A stretch of DNA of 45,706 nucleotides from a bacterium (lineage in GTDB: Bacteria > JAJVIF01 > JAGGVT01). Shown in pieces: positions 23,767 to 33,457 of the stretch (positions are counted from its first letter, which is position 1; each line of letters begins with the position of its first letter). Position numbers and translations under genes: made by a program. The notes below the pieces were generated by a model. It ran no database searches. It was given only the letters and a program-made list of their open reading frames with translations, and was not told where the DNA came from. The stretch spans positions 1 to 45,706 of the forward strand of contig JAGGVT010000032.1 of the NCBI GenBank assembly GCA_021157815.1, given 5' to 3'.

Positions 23767-24143
23767 CCAGTGAACTTTCGCTTGACGCATCTCTGAGAAG
23801 AAGAAGTCCGTTTCTGATAGCGTTGCTGGCTCCTTTTACGTCAGAATATACATTAGGACGTACAATTCGAACTTGAATATCTCTTAATTTTTTGTTATAC
23901 TGTAAGTTACCAATTGAGTCGATGACTTGAATATTCGACACTAATTGCTTCGTATCTGAAGGATTCGAGATTCGATCATATCACTGTTGGTTGTTTCTGA
24001 TGCACTGAGTTCTTTCAGATTCATTGGTTGAGAAAAACAATACTGGTCTGAAAAGCCACTGGTGATATAGGTGAGCTTTACGGACAAGGCAGGAATACAG
24101 GGGGCATTAAAGTAACCAGCAATTTTTTCATGGAGGTGTTAAT
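23767..24143. other. Intergenic stretch without a convincing gene
   Basis: This 377-base stretch is A/T-rich. An 83-codon minus-strand frame (23690-23941) overlaps the end of the zinc-ribbon gene but has no recognisable family or clear ribosome site. No strong hairpin or promoter stands out. Confidence 0.4.
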
Positions 24144-24500
24144 TTGGTTGACAATATTCTTCCAATCACATCATCTACAGAGGAGAAACTCGATTTTGCG
24201 AAAGCCATCGCTGTTAAGTCAATGCTTGAGGTTTATCGCGATATCGAATCGGCAAGATGCAGTTGCGGCGGCAAGTTTTTTCCCAGCGGACCTATTAATC
24301 TTAAATCCCCCAAAGGTTCGAGCAAAAAAATTAGCTATCAATTAATGATTGTGTATTGCACCACTTGTAGAAAAGAGGAAAATCGCATCTACGCCATTGA
24401 CACATCGACAAAGGAATACCGCAGGGAACAGGCAAAAGGGTTCAAGTCAAATCCAAGATTGGGAAGGCTCGTTGACGGGAATCCCATTGAGATTGATTAA
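24144..24500 (+). CDS. Small zinc-binding hypothetical protein
   Basis: The start is TTG at 24144 with GGAGGTG seven bases upstream. The 118-residue protein has an N-terminal helical segment and two Cys pairs, CSCGG (about residue 39) and CTTC (about residue 75), consistent with a zinc ribbon split by a basic loop. No family recognised. It converges on the polyprenyl synthase gene with a 7-base gap. Confidence 0.6.
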   Translation: MVDNILPITSSTEEKLDFAKAIAVKSMLEVYRDIESARCSCGGKFFPSGPINLKSPKGSSKKISYQLMIVYCTTCRKEENRIYAIDTSTKEYRREQAKGFKSNPRLGRLVDGNPIEID

Positions 24501-24507
24501 TTTTTAA

Positions 24508-25542
24508 TCAGGATTTTCTATGAACCAATTCAGCGGCCATTTTTTTTATGAGACCATACGCGGCTTTATTCTTGAATAACTCAAGCGACATCAGCGCTTG
24601 ATTTGTGTAGTCTCTAGCTTTTTGATATGAGTACGACAACGAACCATCACTGTTCAATCCTTCGAGGAGATTTCTGAATTCGATATCAGATGGGGTCAGC
24701 TCACTTAATTTCCTTTTGGGAACAGCTCTATTATCCTCGGCAAAATATCTAATCAACGGCAGTGTCAGATGGCCCTCAAGGATATCTTTTCCTCGAGGCT
24801 TGCCCATTGTGCTTTCATCGGATACAACATCCATCAGATCATCAGTTATCTGAAAAGCGATTCCGAAATTCAATCCGAATTCCCTCAGATGTTCCAGTTC
24901 CTTATCGCTTCTGTCGGAAAGAATCGCGCCGATGCTCGCGCATGCTCTGAAGAATGACGCTGTTTTGTGTTTGATTATGAAAAAGTATGTCTCCTCAGTC
25001 AGGTTCATGTCATCCTTGTGGATTTCTTCTGTTAAAGCGCCTTCGCCAAGGTCATGTGCGACTTCAACAAACGCGTTGATTATCCGCATTGAATCAACTT
25101 TCAGAAGAAGGCTGAACGCGCGTGATGAAAGGAAATCGCCCAGGATAACAGCGTTTTTGGAACCCCACTTGTGGCTGATTGTTTCCCTGCCGCGACGCAG
25201 TTTGGCATCATCCATAACGTCATCATGAAGCAAAGTCCCCGTATGAAACAGTTCAGCTGCTGTCGCGATGTCGAGAGCGTCATCGCTGAAAATGTCTTCA
25301 AATAAAAGGCAAGACAAAAGAATAAACCGTGAACGAATTCTCTTGCCGCCGCTTTTCAAAGCGTGCTGCGCATACTGCATGATGGTTGGGTTGTCATGAC
25401 GTGAGCTTGTATCAATGCGCTTTTCAACCTCGACAAGACCTCTGGATACAGTTTCCTCTATCTCGCTTGAGATTGTCTCGATAGGGGGAGATGTTACTGA
25501 TTGTGTATTTCTGAAATCCTCTTTCAAGTCCTCGACTGTCAC
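24508..25542 (-). CDS. trans-Polyprenyl diphosphate synthase
   Basis: It condenses isopentenyl diphosphate onto an allylic primer to make a long isoprenoid chain, for quinones or the undecaprenyl-type carriers. Both Asp-rich motifs are present: DDVMDDAKLRRG (first) and DDLMDVVSD (second), with GGKRIRSRFILL before and FHTGTLLHDD around the first. The frame opens at 25575 (TTG), but a GTG at 25540-25542 gives a more ordinary N-terminus; neither has a strong ribosome site. The chain length cannot be told from what I see. A ~105-bp repeat element lies upstream. Confidence 0.85.
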   Translation of the reverse strand: MTVEDLKEDFRNTQSVTSPPIETISSEIEETVSRGLVEVEKRIDTSSRHDNPTIMQYAQHALKSGGKRIRSRFILLSCLLFEDIFSDDALDIATAAELFHTGTLLHDDVMDDAKLRRGRETISHKWGSKNAVILGDFLSSRAFSLLLKVDSMRIINAFVEVAHDLGEGALTEEIHKDDMNLTEETYFFIIKHKTASFFRACASIGAILSDRSDKELEHLREFGLNFGIAFQITDDLMDVVSDESTMGKPRGKDILEGHLTLPLIRYFAEDNRAVPKRKLSELTPSDIEFRNLLEGLNSDGSLSYSYQKARDYTNQALMSLELFKNKAAYGLIKKMAAELVHRKS

Positions 25543-25727
25543 CCGATACCGACAAAAACAACGTCTGATTAACAAAATTAAGCGCCAGAATTATAGCATA
25601 CACAGGCAAAGGGCTTAAGCTTTGGAACACATCCGAACTTTGAACGTTTAAGAACTTAACCGAGCCCCGAACATTAGAGCATGTCGGGAAAGGCAATTTT
25701 TCTTAGTTTTCCTCATCTTAATCCAAG

Positions 25728-25832
25728 TCGGGTGCCGCCCACACATCACGTCTTTTTGTGATTTGTGGGTGAAATGCGTAACCTCGCTGCAAACACCCAT
25801 AAAGCCGGGACGGCTGTATGGGCGGCACCCGA
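25728..25832. repeat. ~105-bp multi-stem repeat element, copy 2
   Basis: Near-identical to 14332-14437: the ends TCGGGTGCCGCCCA/TGGGCGGCACCCGA, the inner CACATCAC-GTGATTTGTG stem and the AGCCG-GG-ACGGCT stem are kept, while the central ~13 bases differ (CTCGCTGCAAAC here). GAGCATGTCGGGAAA at 25676 matches the left outer arm of copy 1. It lies in the 380-base gap 25543-25922, which has no gene. Confidence 0.85.
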
Positions 25833-25855
25833 GTGATTTAGAAAACCAACAATCC

Positions 25856-25893
25856 AAATAAAAATAGCAGAGGGTTTTAACCCACTGCTATTT
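25856..25893 (-). terminator. Terminator of the ccsA-resB unit
   Basis: On the minus strand AAATAGCAG-TGGGTT-loop-CTGCTATTT forms a long stem followed by TTTTTATTT, 30 bases after the resB stop. Confidence 0.75.
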
Positions 25894-25922
25894 CAATTCA
25901 TCATTTAACGTCTTCAAAAAAT

Positions 25923-27371
25923 CTACGCTCCCGGCAACGTCTGCCCCAAAAGAACTTCCCATTTGCCTGACTTCATGCGCACCATCGCGCGTGCGGTCGC
26001 GAACGGCAGCAGAAGTCCCCATGTTCCCCCGATTGCACAAATTAAAAATCCGAGAAAAACAATTCCAACACCCGGGTCGCGCCTGACATCGAGCGATGTA
26101 TATTCCCTCATGCCGTCGAATTGAAATTCATAAACATCATCTTCGCTTTCAAATGGAATCCTGTCGCCAAGGCGAAATATTCCTGAACCGTCTCCCGCCT
26201 GCTCGACAGGTATAAGAGGATTGCCGCCCTCCGCATCATGCGCCGACATGTTGACTTCATACAGAATGCATGATGGTGGAATTTCTTCTGTTGACTTTGA
26301 ACCATCAGGCGCATGAAACATTCTTTTACCGCTTATAACCTGCCTTGATGGGATAAAAAGAACGATTTGCGAATCGCCCAGGTTGAAAGGCTTATCACGG
26401 CTGATTGTAAACCGGTCAATTTTTTCACCATTTTTATATACTGAAAAAATGGGGTCGTATTGCCACGATGACTGGTAGAATTTGTATCCATTATGGTTCA
26501 GCGTATCATTTACCTCTATTATCTTTTCCCTGATAACATTTCCTGACTCATCCAGCACCTCGATACGGGATTTGAAATCGGACGGCAACATTCCCGTAAA
26601 CATGCTCATTTCATTTGGGAAATCCTTTTCATCGAACTCCATCCAGTAATCAACCAATCTGATTTGAGCTTTGCCGTCTTCCGTACTCCACGTTTCACCC
26701 TCCATAATAACCGCGTCCTGTTTGGAGCCAAACAAGCTCCCGATAATCGATCCAACGAGAATTATCACGAACGAGTAATGCATCGCGACCAGCATCCACT
26801 TGGAAACCAGATTTTTCCTGCCGAACAAGTGAATTTCCTCGCCCGATTCCTCTTTAATTTGTTTATACCCACTCGTGCGTAATCGCTTCTCAATCCAATT
26901 AAGAGCATCCTTTTTATTTTCAAAACTTTTCTCGCAGTTGAATTTTAACGCTTTGATTCCCTTTTCACTTGTGATTGGGCTTTTTCGCTTGCCAAGAGCG
27001 ATAACCGTTTTCGTCCGCTTCCATGCGCAGAGTGTCACACTCGCAACCAAAAGGAGCATTATGAACCTGTACCACGTTGTCGTGAAAACATGGTCGAATC
27101 CCGCCGGCTTGATTATTTTCAGATATACATTTTCACCGAAAACACTCGTAAGTTCCTGAACAGCCATTGGTCCGGACATCGTGGTCTGCGGAAGCGCGGT
27201 TCCGATTAATGTCGCTATGGCGATAATCACAAGAAGGATTACCGCGAAGCGAATATTCTGGAGAAGGCCGGATAAATCATTTAAACCAACGAGCAGGATA
27301 TCAAACAGACCCAGCTCTTTTTCTTTTTTCTTGTTTTCTTTTGAGTTATTTATTTCAGGTTTGTCATTCAT
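25923..27371 (-). CDS. resB: Cytochrome c biogenesis protein ResB/Ccs1
   Basis: The 482-residue membrane protein has three N-terminal membrane segments (near RFAVILLVIIAIATLIGTAL, FIMLLLVASVTLCAW, FVIILVGSIIGSLFG), a large extracytoplasmic ResB domain and a last segment FLGFLICAIGGTWGLLLPF, the ResB plan. With CcsA it forms the system II heme-delivery complex that attaches heme to CxxCH. I start it at the ATG at 27371, which overlaps the ccsA end by eight bases; a longer frame to 27446 runs inside ccsA. The start is thus coupled to ccsA. Confidence 0.9.
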   Translation of the reverse strand: MNDKPEINNSKENKKKEKELGLFDILLVGLNDLSGLLQNIRFAVILLVIIAIATLIGTALPQTTMSGPMAVQELTSVFGENVYLKIIKPAGFDHVFTTTWYRFIMLLLVASVTLCAWKRTKTVIALGKRKSPITSEKGIKALKFNCEKSFENKKDALNWIEKRLRTSGYKQIKEESGEEIHLFGRKNLVSKWMLVAMHYSFVIILVGSIIGSLFGSKQDAVIMEGETWSTEDGKAQIRLVDYWMEFDEKDFPNEMSMFTGMLPSDFKSRIEVLDESGNVIREKIIEVNDTLNHNGYKFYQSSWQYDPIFSVYKNGEKIDRFTISRDKPFNLGDSQIVLFIPSRQVISGKRMFHAPDGSKSTEEIPPSCILYEVNMSAHDAEGGNPLIPVEQAGDGSGIFRLGDRIPFESEDDVYEFQFDGMREYTSLDVRRDPGVGIVFLGFLICAIGGTWGLLLPFATARAMVRMKSGKWEVLLGQTLPGA

Positions 27372-28314
27372 TATCGCCGCTGTCCTGATTCTTGCCCTTA
27401 ATCGCTTTTGATATTTTAACAATGTATCCACCAATAAACACAACAACCGCTATCGCCATCACCAAATATACAAAATATGCCATCTTGTCCGAACCGGTAC
27501 CTTCTGAATAGGTATGTTCACTTGCGAGATCAAAATACATGGAAACCCAGTTAAGTCCCATGAAACAGAACAGCATTGAGCTGAATCCGGCGATATTCAT
27601 CCACGCCGCTTTTCTGCCGCGCCATCCACGTGCAAGGCGCATATGAAGATATGCCGCATATACGAGCCACATAATCAAACTTGAGGTTTCCTTTGGATCC
27701 CATCCCCACCATGTACCCCACGCCTCCTGCGCCCATATGGACCCCGATGCAATTCCGATTGTTAGAAATGGAAATCCAAAAGCGGAAAGTTTATAGCTGA
27801 GTTCCTCGAGCCATTCCAGCCTGTTCACCAGATATGCTTCCGCTGCCAGAAATCCCACACTGAAAGCGGCATATCCGAGCATCGTTGTGATCACATGAAA
27901 CTCAAGCCATTTCGATTGCAGCGCCGGTACAACATTGACGGGAGAGGAATCCACATGCGCCTCGATATATATCATCGTCGCTGCCACAAAAAACGATGTG
28001 AACGTGGTTGAGAAAACGTTCTTTGTCGTCCAGTCAGCATATAGCGCAATTAGAAGCATCATCCAGCCAAGAAGCAGAAACACCTCATATCCGTGGATAA
28101 CGGGAAGCCGTCCGGAATATATATATCTGAACACAATCGATGCTGTAAGTCCAACGAAGCCAAGGATAAACGCGGCTTTCCCGACTGTTTTCATGGGGCG
28201 CGAGTTGAAAATCCAGAATATCGTGAATGATAAGGTGGATATCAGGAGTACTATATATGCCGCCTGGAATGTATATCCCTCAAATTCGACAGCCCAGTGT
28301 ATATGCTCTTCCAA
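27364..28314 (-). CDS. ccsA: Cytochrome c biogenesis protein CcsA (heme handling)
   Basis: The 316-residue polytopic protein has the tryptophan-rich heme-handling motif WGTWWGWDPKETSSLIMWL at about 200-220 and conserved histidines in membrane segments, as in CcsA/CcmC. It exports and presents heme for attachment to apocytochromes, with ResB. The frame starts at TTG 28312-28314; the ribosome-binding site is weak. It is the first gene of a two-gene unit. Confidence 0.92.
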   Translation of the reverse strand: MEEHIHWAVEFEGYTFQAAYIVLLISTLSFTIFWIFNSRPMKTVGKAAFILGFVGLTASIVFRYIYSGRLPVIHGYEVFLLLGWMMLLIALYADWTTKNVFSTTFTSFFVAATMIYIEAHVDSSPVNVVPALQSKWLEFHVITTMLGYAAFSVGFLAAEAYLVNRLEWLEELSYKLSAFGFPFLTIGIASGSIWAQEAWGTWWGWDPKETSSLIMWLVYAAYLHMRLARGWRGRKAAWMNIAGFSSMLFCFMGLNWVSMYFDLASEHTYSEGTGSDKMAYFVYLVMAIAVVVFIGGYIVKISKAIKGKNQDSGDNE

Positions 28315-28458
28315 AAATTTTTACCAGCCTTTCCTTGTATGACTTTATTCTTTGATAATAACTGGCAGTCATGCGATTCAAAACAAAAAGGGATTATATC
28401 ACAGATATGCATGTGGAATAGGATTAAAAAGTAGGGGCGCAGCGTGGGAGGTTGTCTC

Positions 28459-28631
28459 ATACTAAGTTGCGTTCAAGATAATGCTTATGTTGCTATATTT
28501 GTGGTGCGGGCTTCCAGCCTGCATCTTTTACTTTTCTTATCCCTATCTCAAATGTGCAGGCTGGAAGCCCGCACAACAACATTTACTTGGTTAGACATAA
28601 GATTAAATGCATCTTGAATGCAACTTGGTAT
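28459..28631. mobile_element. ~173-bp inverted-repeat element upstream of ccsA
   Basis: The arms 28459-28479 (ATACTAAGTTGCGTTCAAGAT) and 28611-28631 are inverted complements with a few mismatches. Inside is a perfect 20-base pair, GTGCGGGCTTCCAGCCTGCA at 28504-28523 and its complement at 28555-28574. A related copy in opposite orientation is at 32180-32239, and a fragment (GCAGGCAGGATGCCCGCACC) at 42209. The 567-base gap 28315-28881 holds this and the next repeat, and no gene. Confidence 0.65.
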
Positions 28632-28658
28632 CAGAACATCATCAGAACATATATAGTT

Positions 28659-28794
28659 CGTCATTCCGACATTCGCGAAGCGAATGGTCGGAATCCCTTG
28701 ATACGTTTCTCTTATCAGTATCTGTGAGTTTCGCCGATTCTTAAAGGGATTCTGACCATCCGTCTCGCTTCGCTCGTTGGATGTCGGAATGACG
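28659..28794. repeat. CGTCATTCCGAC-type inverted repeat
   Basis: The ends CGTCATTCCGACATTCG and GGATGTCGGAATGACG pair, and AAGGGATTC/GAATCCCTT pair inside. The GTCATTCC opening is shared with palindromes at 32031-32103, 15657-15732 and 45580, a dispersed family of unknown function. Confidence 0.65.
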
Positions 28795-28881
28795 TTTTTC
28801 TCGCTGTTTGGAGGTTCTGAAACACCTTCAGCGCTGTGCCCCTGCGAAAGATGATTAAGATTGGAAATGCAAATTACATCG

Positions 28882-31689
28882 CTATCCCTGCGCGTAATAC
28901 AAATCAAACGTATCAGGCACCGCGCGATCATCCTTGAAGAACACATGAATACGCAGCTCATCATCCACGGTGATACTCGGCGCTCTCTGCGCCGCGCCGG
29001 CGCCGTCGTTGTTCACGAGAAGGCTGGCATCCCATGTTGCGTTCTTGTCAATGCTCTTTGTCATTCTCACATCGCGGTCGTTTTGATTATCAAGATAAAC
29101 GATATATACCCAGCCATATTTATCGAGAACAAGACATGGCTTGTCGCAATTGCCGGTCGCGTCATAGACCAACGTTGATGTGAAACTCGCGCCGCCGTTA
29201 TTGCTTGACGCGCAGTATATATTCATAACGCCCGCATCCTCAGATTTATATGCGACATATATGTCTTCACCGTCTGCGCTGACATCGATGGATAATGAGT
29301 AATACCCTCTGATATATCCATTGATTGATGCAACCGAGACATAGTTGCTGAACGAAGCGCCCTGATTCTCACTCTTGGCATATCGAATTTCACCTGAGGC
29401 ATCATCGATATAAACAGCATGGAGAATGCCGGAGCCATCAGTTTCAGTTGTGACAGTTATTTCATGCAGGCCAGCTGGTGAACCTGCCGCCTCCGCGATG
29501 TTTGCCGGTACGGACCAGTTTGCACCACCATCGGTGGATGTTGCCACAACAACATCAAAATCGAATGCCGAGCCTAATTTTGAGTATGTTGTAAATATAA
29601 TGTTGTCATCATAGACTGAATGTGAAACCATACTCGCTAACATGGCTGTTTCAATAGTGTTCTCAGAACTAAAGGTGTAACCGCTTGTCGCTCTGCTGAA
29701 ATAAATATCACTATAAAAACCATCAAGCATGATCCATGTAATATCGGCATATCCTGAGTCGGTCAATTTCAGGCTCACGCTTTCGAATGAACCTGTAGAT
29801 AAGCTGTTGACCTGTCCCGGTGGTGTTATCCATGTGGTGCCGTTATCCTCACTGCGTATGCATAGAATGTTGGATGGCGTTTCATTTGAAATTGCGGCGG
29901 CATATATGGAATCACCATGCGAATCAACATAGTGCAGACCAACCGGAATGCCATAGGAATATATAGCATCATCAACATAAACATCATTTATCAAAACCTC
30001 GTTTACACTGAATTCAATAGTCGGTTCAACAATCACGGTTAAATTCTGTGTATCGATATTCGTTTCAACGGGGATTCCATCATCGGTTACTCTCAATGCA
30101 ACGGTGTAATCACCTGCGATGCCATATGCATGTTCCACGATTAAACCACTATCGTCAATATTGAAAGTCATTCCATCGTAATCAAAATCCCATTCATAAT
30201 TAACAATCAAACCATCGCTGTCGGTTGAGCATGTGGCATCAAACGTAATTGTCTGATTTTCATACGGGTCGAATCCTGATGGCAGGTTAGTAACAAAACA
30301 AGCGACAGGCGCCTCGTTTGCGTGGATCACATCGACGGTGAAACCCGCATAAGTGGCAAATTCGGTTATGTCAAACAAGCCATCAAGCGGTGAATTTGCT
30401 GGTCCCACACGAGAAATGCCATCGCCGGGAATGTCCACATTTACAGCTGGCGGATAGGAATCAGTAACCTTGATTAATCCTGAATAAATCCCCTCGTATG
30501 CGCCAAGGTCATTTGTCAATGTTACCTCAAAGGAAAGCGGGTCGAGAGGGTTTTTTGCGCTGCCGCCAGTCGGAGTTGGATTGGAGAGCGTAACAAGCCC
30601 GCTTGCAACTCCGGGAAGTTCCACTTCAATATCGACTATATTGCTCGCAAATCTCATTTCATCAATGCCATCTCCAACCGCCACGCCATAATTCATGTCA
30701 AGAACGTGAATTACAAGTGTTTCTGATGAAAGCGTATCGCCAGCAACAAATCCATGTGGAGGCTCTTCGATTATTTCCGAAACATACACTTTGGCTGCCG
30801 CTTTTTTATTGAACTGCGGAATGCGATATTCCGGTGTCAGCCTGACGTCTCTGTTTTCAGCGGAAATGCCGTATGTGCATCCAACAGCATATATGAATTC
30901 AAACGGTTCGGTTAGATTGTTAAGATTAAACTCATATTCCTTGTAATCCCAGTCAGAGCCCTGTTTCATGACCAGATTCCCGACAGGATTGACTATGTCG
31001 GCAAATCCACATTCATTCGATCTCCAGAAGTTACCCTTTGTGAAATTGTCAAAGTGCAGTATGTACGGATGAACATTGGCAGCTGTCGGCATGATTGGCT
31101 CGATTACGGAATCGAGATATGGGGAGTAGCCGTCCGCGTTGACAAGCACAATCGGGCCAACCGTTGCTCCCATGTTTGAGCAGGTTATTATGTCAGCCGG
31201 ATTACTCTCAAGAATAATGGTTCCCTCAATATTGAAAACATGAAGGTCCGCGCGATTTTTCGCTGTTGGCGGATACAGCAAATCAGGAGCCCGGAAAGGA
31301 TGTTTTATTCCAATTTCCAAAACCAGATTGCCATCGCTGTTAAATGCAATGCTCTTAAGATTAATACAGTCGAAACATGGAGTCAGAAGAAGGAAATTCG
31401 TTATATCAACAATTTCCAGCACATCCTCTGATGCGGATGTTCTAATGGGGGCAAACTCACCACTGAGAGAATCCAAATCGATACGGGCGTGGAATACGCC
31501 CAGCAATCCGGTGCCTTCAGTTGGGTTTCTGTTAATATCCCTGTCGCTGACAAGTATGGATGAATTGAATTCGGAGTCGTTTGAAATATTCTCAGGAGCT
31601 GTATCAACAGGATTGGAGGCGGAGCAACCAATGAAAAGCAAAAGCGCAATGCCAAGTAGAGAAGCATAAATTAATGTTCGATGATTCAT
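28882..31689 (-). CDS. Large lipoprotein with PKD domain and BNR/Asp-box repeats
   Basis: The 935-residue protein begins with a lipoprotein signal (lipobox LFIGC, Cys22) behind GAGG. An N-terminal module (about 50-260, with Cys pair PCFDC) is shared with the 17738 lipoprotein. A PKD domain follows around residues 470-560 (FDATCSTDSDG...YEWDFDYDG...VALRVTDDG). The C-terminal third has Asp-box repeats: SEDNGTTW, STDGGANW, SENQGASF, SSNNGGASF, SIDKNATW, the hallmark of sialidase-like propellers, but no glycosidase active site is recognisable. Probably a surface adhesin or binding protein. Confidence 0.88.
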   Translation of the reverse strand: MNHRTLIYASLLGIALLLFIGCSASNPVDTAPENISNDSEFNSSILVSDRDINRNPTEGTGLLGVFHARIDLDSLSGEFAPIRTSASEDVLEIVDITNFLLLTPCFDCINLKSIAFNSDGNLVLEIGIKHPFRAPDLLYPPTAKNRADLHVFNIEGTIILESNPADIITCSNMGATVGPIVLVNADGYSPYLDSVIEPIMPTAANVHPYILHFDNFTKGNFWRSNECGFADIVNPVGNLVMKQGSDWDYKEYEFNLNNLTEPFEFIYAVGCTYGISAENRDVRLTPEYRIPQFNKKAAAKVYVSEIIEEPPHGFVAGDTLSSETLVIHVLDMNYGVAVGDGIDEMRFASNIVDIEVELPGVASGLVTLSNPTPTGGSAKNPLDPLSFEVTLTNDLGAYEGIYSGLIKVTDSYPPAVNVDIPGDGISRVGPANSPLDGLFDITEFATYAGFTVDVIHANEAPVACFVTNLPSGFDPYENQTITFDATCSTDSDGLIVNYEWDFDYDGMTFNIDDSGLIVEHAYGIAGDYTVALRVTDDGIPVETNIDTQNLTVIVEPTIEFSVNEVLINDVYVDDAIYSYGIPVGLHYVDSHGDSIYAAAISNETPSNILCIRSEDNGTTWITPPGQVNSLSTGSFESVSLKLTDSGYADITWIMLDGFYSDIYFSRATSGYTFSSENTIETAMLASMVSHSVYDDNIIFTTYSKLGSAFDFDVVVATSTDGGANWSVPANIAEAAGSPAGLHEITVTTETDGSGILHAVYIDDASGEIRYAKSENQGASFSNYVSVASINGYIRGYYSLSIDVSADGEDIYVAYKSEDAGVMNIYCASSNNGGASFTSTLVYDATGNCDKPCLVLDKYGWVYIVYLDNQNDRDVRMTKSIDKNATWDASLLVNNDGAGAAQRAPSITVDDELRIHVFFKDDRAVPDTFDLYYAQG

Positions 31690-31898
31690 TTTTTTACCTC
31701 TTCTAATACGAAACAGGTTTTACATTCAAAATAAAGGTAAAGGTAAATGCATATCTCCATAAAACTACACGATTATTCCATAATTTATTATCCGGTTCTG
31801 ATGAGCAATATTCTCACGATTCCTCCATCCTTATGTAATATCATTATAGCAGATTTAGAGATGAATGCCTAAGTAAAATGAAATATTCGTGGAATGTG

Positions 31899-31984
31899 GC
31901 TTTTCCAACAGTCCCATTTTGCCTGCAATCTGGTTAAAATAGGGCTTTATTATGGTTCGGGCATCCTGGGGCTGTTGAAAAAGG
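31899..31984. repeat. Imperfect inverted repeat (CCAACAGTCCCA/TGGGGCTGTTG)
   Basis: GGCTTTTCCAACAGTCCCA pairs imperfectly with TGGGGCTGTTGAAAAAGG. GGGCTGTTGAAAAAGG also occurs at 45598 and its complement in part at 32147. This is one of several repeats in the 691-base gap 31690-32380, which has no gene. Confidence 0.5.
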
Positions 31985-32030
31985 TTTAATAGAACAGAAA
32001 ATCATAATAAAACCATCAAGTATATTCAAT

Positions 32031-32103
32031 GTCATTCCGGGCTTGACCCGGGATACATCTTCAAGCCTGGAAGACGTGGATTCTGAATCAATTTCAGAAT
32101 GAC
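32031..32103. repeat. GTCATTCCGGGCTTGACCCGGG palindrome pair
   Basis: GTCATT at the left and AATGAC at the right enclose two hairpins, CCGGG-CTTGA-CCCGG and ATTCTGAA-loop-TTCAGAAT. Same family as 15661-15729. Confidence 0.55.
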
Positions 32104-32179
32104 AATTTGCCATCTTTGAGGAAAGATAAAATTAAAACAGGGTTTCTCAACAGCCCAATCCCGCCTGCAGCCTTGAGAT

Positions 32180-32239
32180 GTAAAATATGCAGGCTGGAAA
32201 CCACAAATATAGCAACATAAATATTAACTTGAATGCAAC
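32180..32239 (-). repeat. Second copy of the 28459 element (partial)
   Basis: On the minus strand this reads GGTTGCATTCAAGTTAATAT, then TATGTTGCTATATTTGTGG and CCAGCCTGCATATTTTAC, matching 28464-28531 with a small deletion (the GTGCGGG segment is lost). Confidence 0.6.
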
Positions 32240-32380
32240 CTGGTATCAGACTCTGATTCAAACAAATTTTATCAATTACAATATGATTTTTGATAACTTG
32301 TACGATATAATGATTACAAGGGGATAAAGGCAAACTTTACGGTTTGTCCTGTTTGATATTTCATTTAAGAGGTCATCGAT

Positions 32381-33457
32381 TTGCTAATTGATGAGTTGTT
32401 AATCTATTCCTTCAAGGTCAAAGCATCTGATCTGCACCTTGCGGTTGGCATTCCACCAATGGTCAGGATTATGGGTGAGTTAAAGCCTGTGCCAAATCTT
32501 CCGGCTCTCACCCCGGATGATTCCCGCGCGATGGCGACATCTCTGATGACTGAAAAGCAGATTAACAAGCTCGAACGCGACAGGGAACTTGATTTCGCGT
32601 TTGCATTCAAGAATATCGGACGATTCAGGATCAACGGATTTTTTCAGAAAGGCAACATGGGATGTGTTATCCGAATGGTGCCTGACAAGATTCCATCGTT
32701 ATCTGAACTGAGCCTTCCACACATTGTAGCGTCCACAGCTGAAATGAAACGAGGGCTTGTGTTGTTCACAGGGCCTACCGGATGCGGTAAATCATCATCA
32801 CTTGCAGCGCTCATAGACATAATCAACAAAAATCGCGCTTGTCATATTATGACTATCGAAGACCCTATAGAATTTGTGCATAACCACAAACGAGCAGTTA
32901 TCAACCAGCGAGAGTTGGGTTCCGACACTCTTGAATACGGCAAAGCGCTCAAACATGTGCTAAGGCAGGACCCTGATGTCATACTCATTGGCGAGATGCG
33001 CGATCTTGAAACCATTCAGCTTGCAATGACAGCCGCGGAAACCGGACATCTTGTTTTCAGCACACTTCATACGCAGGACACACCGCAGACAATCGACAGG
33101 GTTATTGATGTTTTTCCGCCTTACCAGCAGGAACAAATCCGCCTGCAGTTTTCCAACACACTAAGAGCAATTTTCGCCCAGCAGTTGTTAAAACGCGCGA
33201 ATGGGCAGGGACGAATTCCCGCGGTTGAGGTTTTGGTCAATAATTCAGCAGTCGCGAATATAATCCGAGAAGGAAAAGTTCATCAGCTTTACTCGATGAT
33301 TCAGACATCATATAAACAGGGCATGCAAACAATGGACGCCTCCATATGTGAGATTTACCAAAGAGGAGAGATCACACGTGACGAGGCAATAGCGCATGTC
33401 CATAATCTGGCTGAATTCCAGCAGCTACTTACTGGAGGCGCATATGCCGAAGTTTAA
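32381..33457 (+). CDS. pilT: Type IV pilus retraction ATPase PilT
   Basis: The 358-residue secretion ATPase has KASDLHLAVGIPPMVRIMGEL at the N-terminus, Walker A GPTGCGKSS, the Asp box IMTIEDPIEF, Walker B LIGEMRD and the His box TGHLVFSTLHT, all in PilT order. It depolymerises pili for twitching or DNA uptake. The start is TTG at 32381 with AAGAGG eight bases upstream. It overlaps pilC by 14 bases. Confidence 0.95.
   Translation: MLIDELLIYSFKVKASDLHLAVGIPPMVRIMGELKPVPNLPALTPDDSRAMATSLMTEKQINKLERDRELDFAFAFKNIGRFRINGFFQKGNMGCVIRMVPDKIPSLSELSLPHIVASTAEMKRGLVLFTGPTGCGKSSSLAALIDIINKNRACHIMTIEDPIEFVHNHKRAVINQRELGSDTLEYGKALKHVLRQDPDVILIGEMRDLETIQLAMTAAETGHLVFSTLHTQDTPQTIDRVIDVFPPYQQEQIRLQFSNTLRAIFAQQLLKRANGQGRIPAVEVLVNNSAVANIIREGKVHQLYSMIQTSYKQGMQTMDASICEIYQRGEITRDEAIAHVHNLAEFQQLLTGGAYAEV

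Noticed and set aside
23690-23941. 83-codon minus-strand frame overlapping the zinc-ribbon gene
   Set aside because: The translation is not obviously unnatural, but there is no clear ribosome site or known family, and it overlaps a better gene. Left unannotated, with low certainty.
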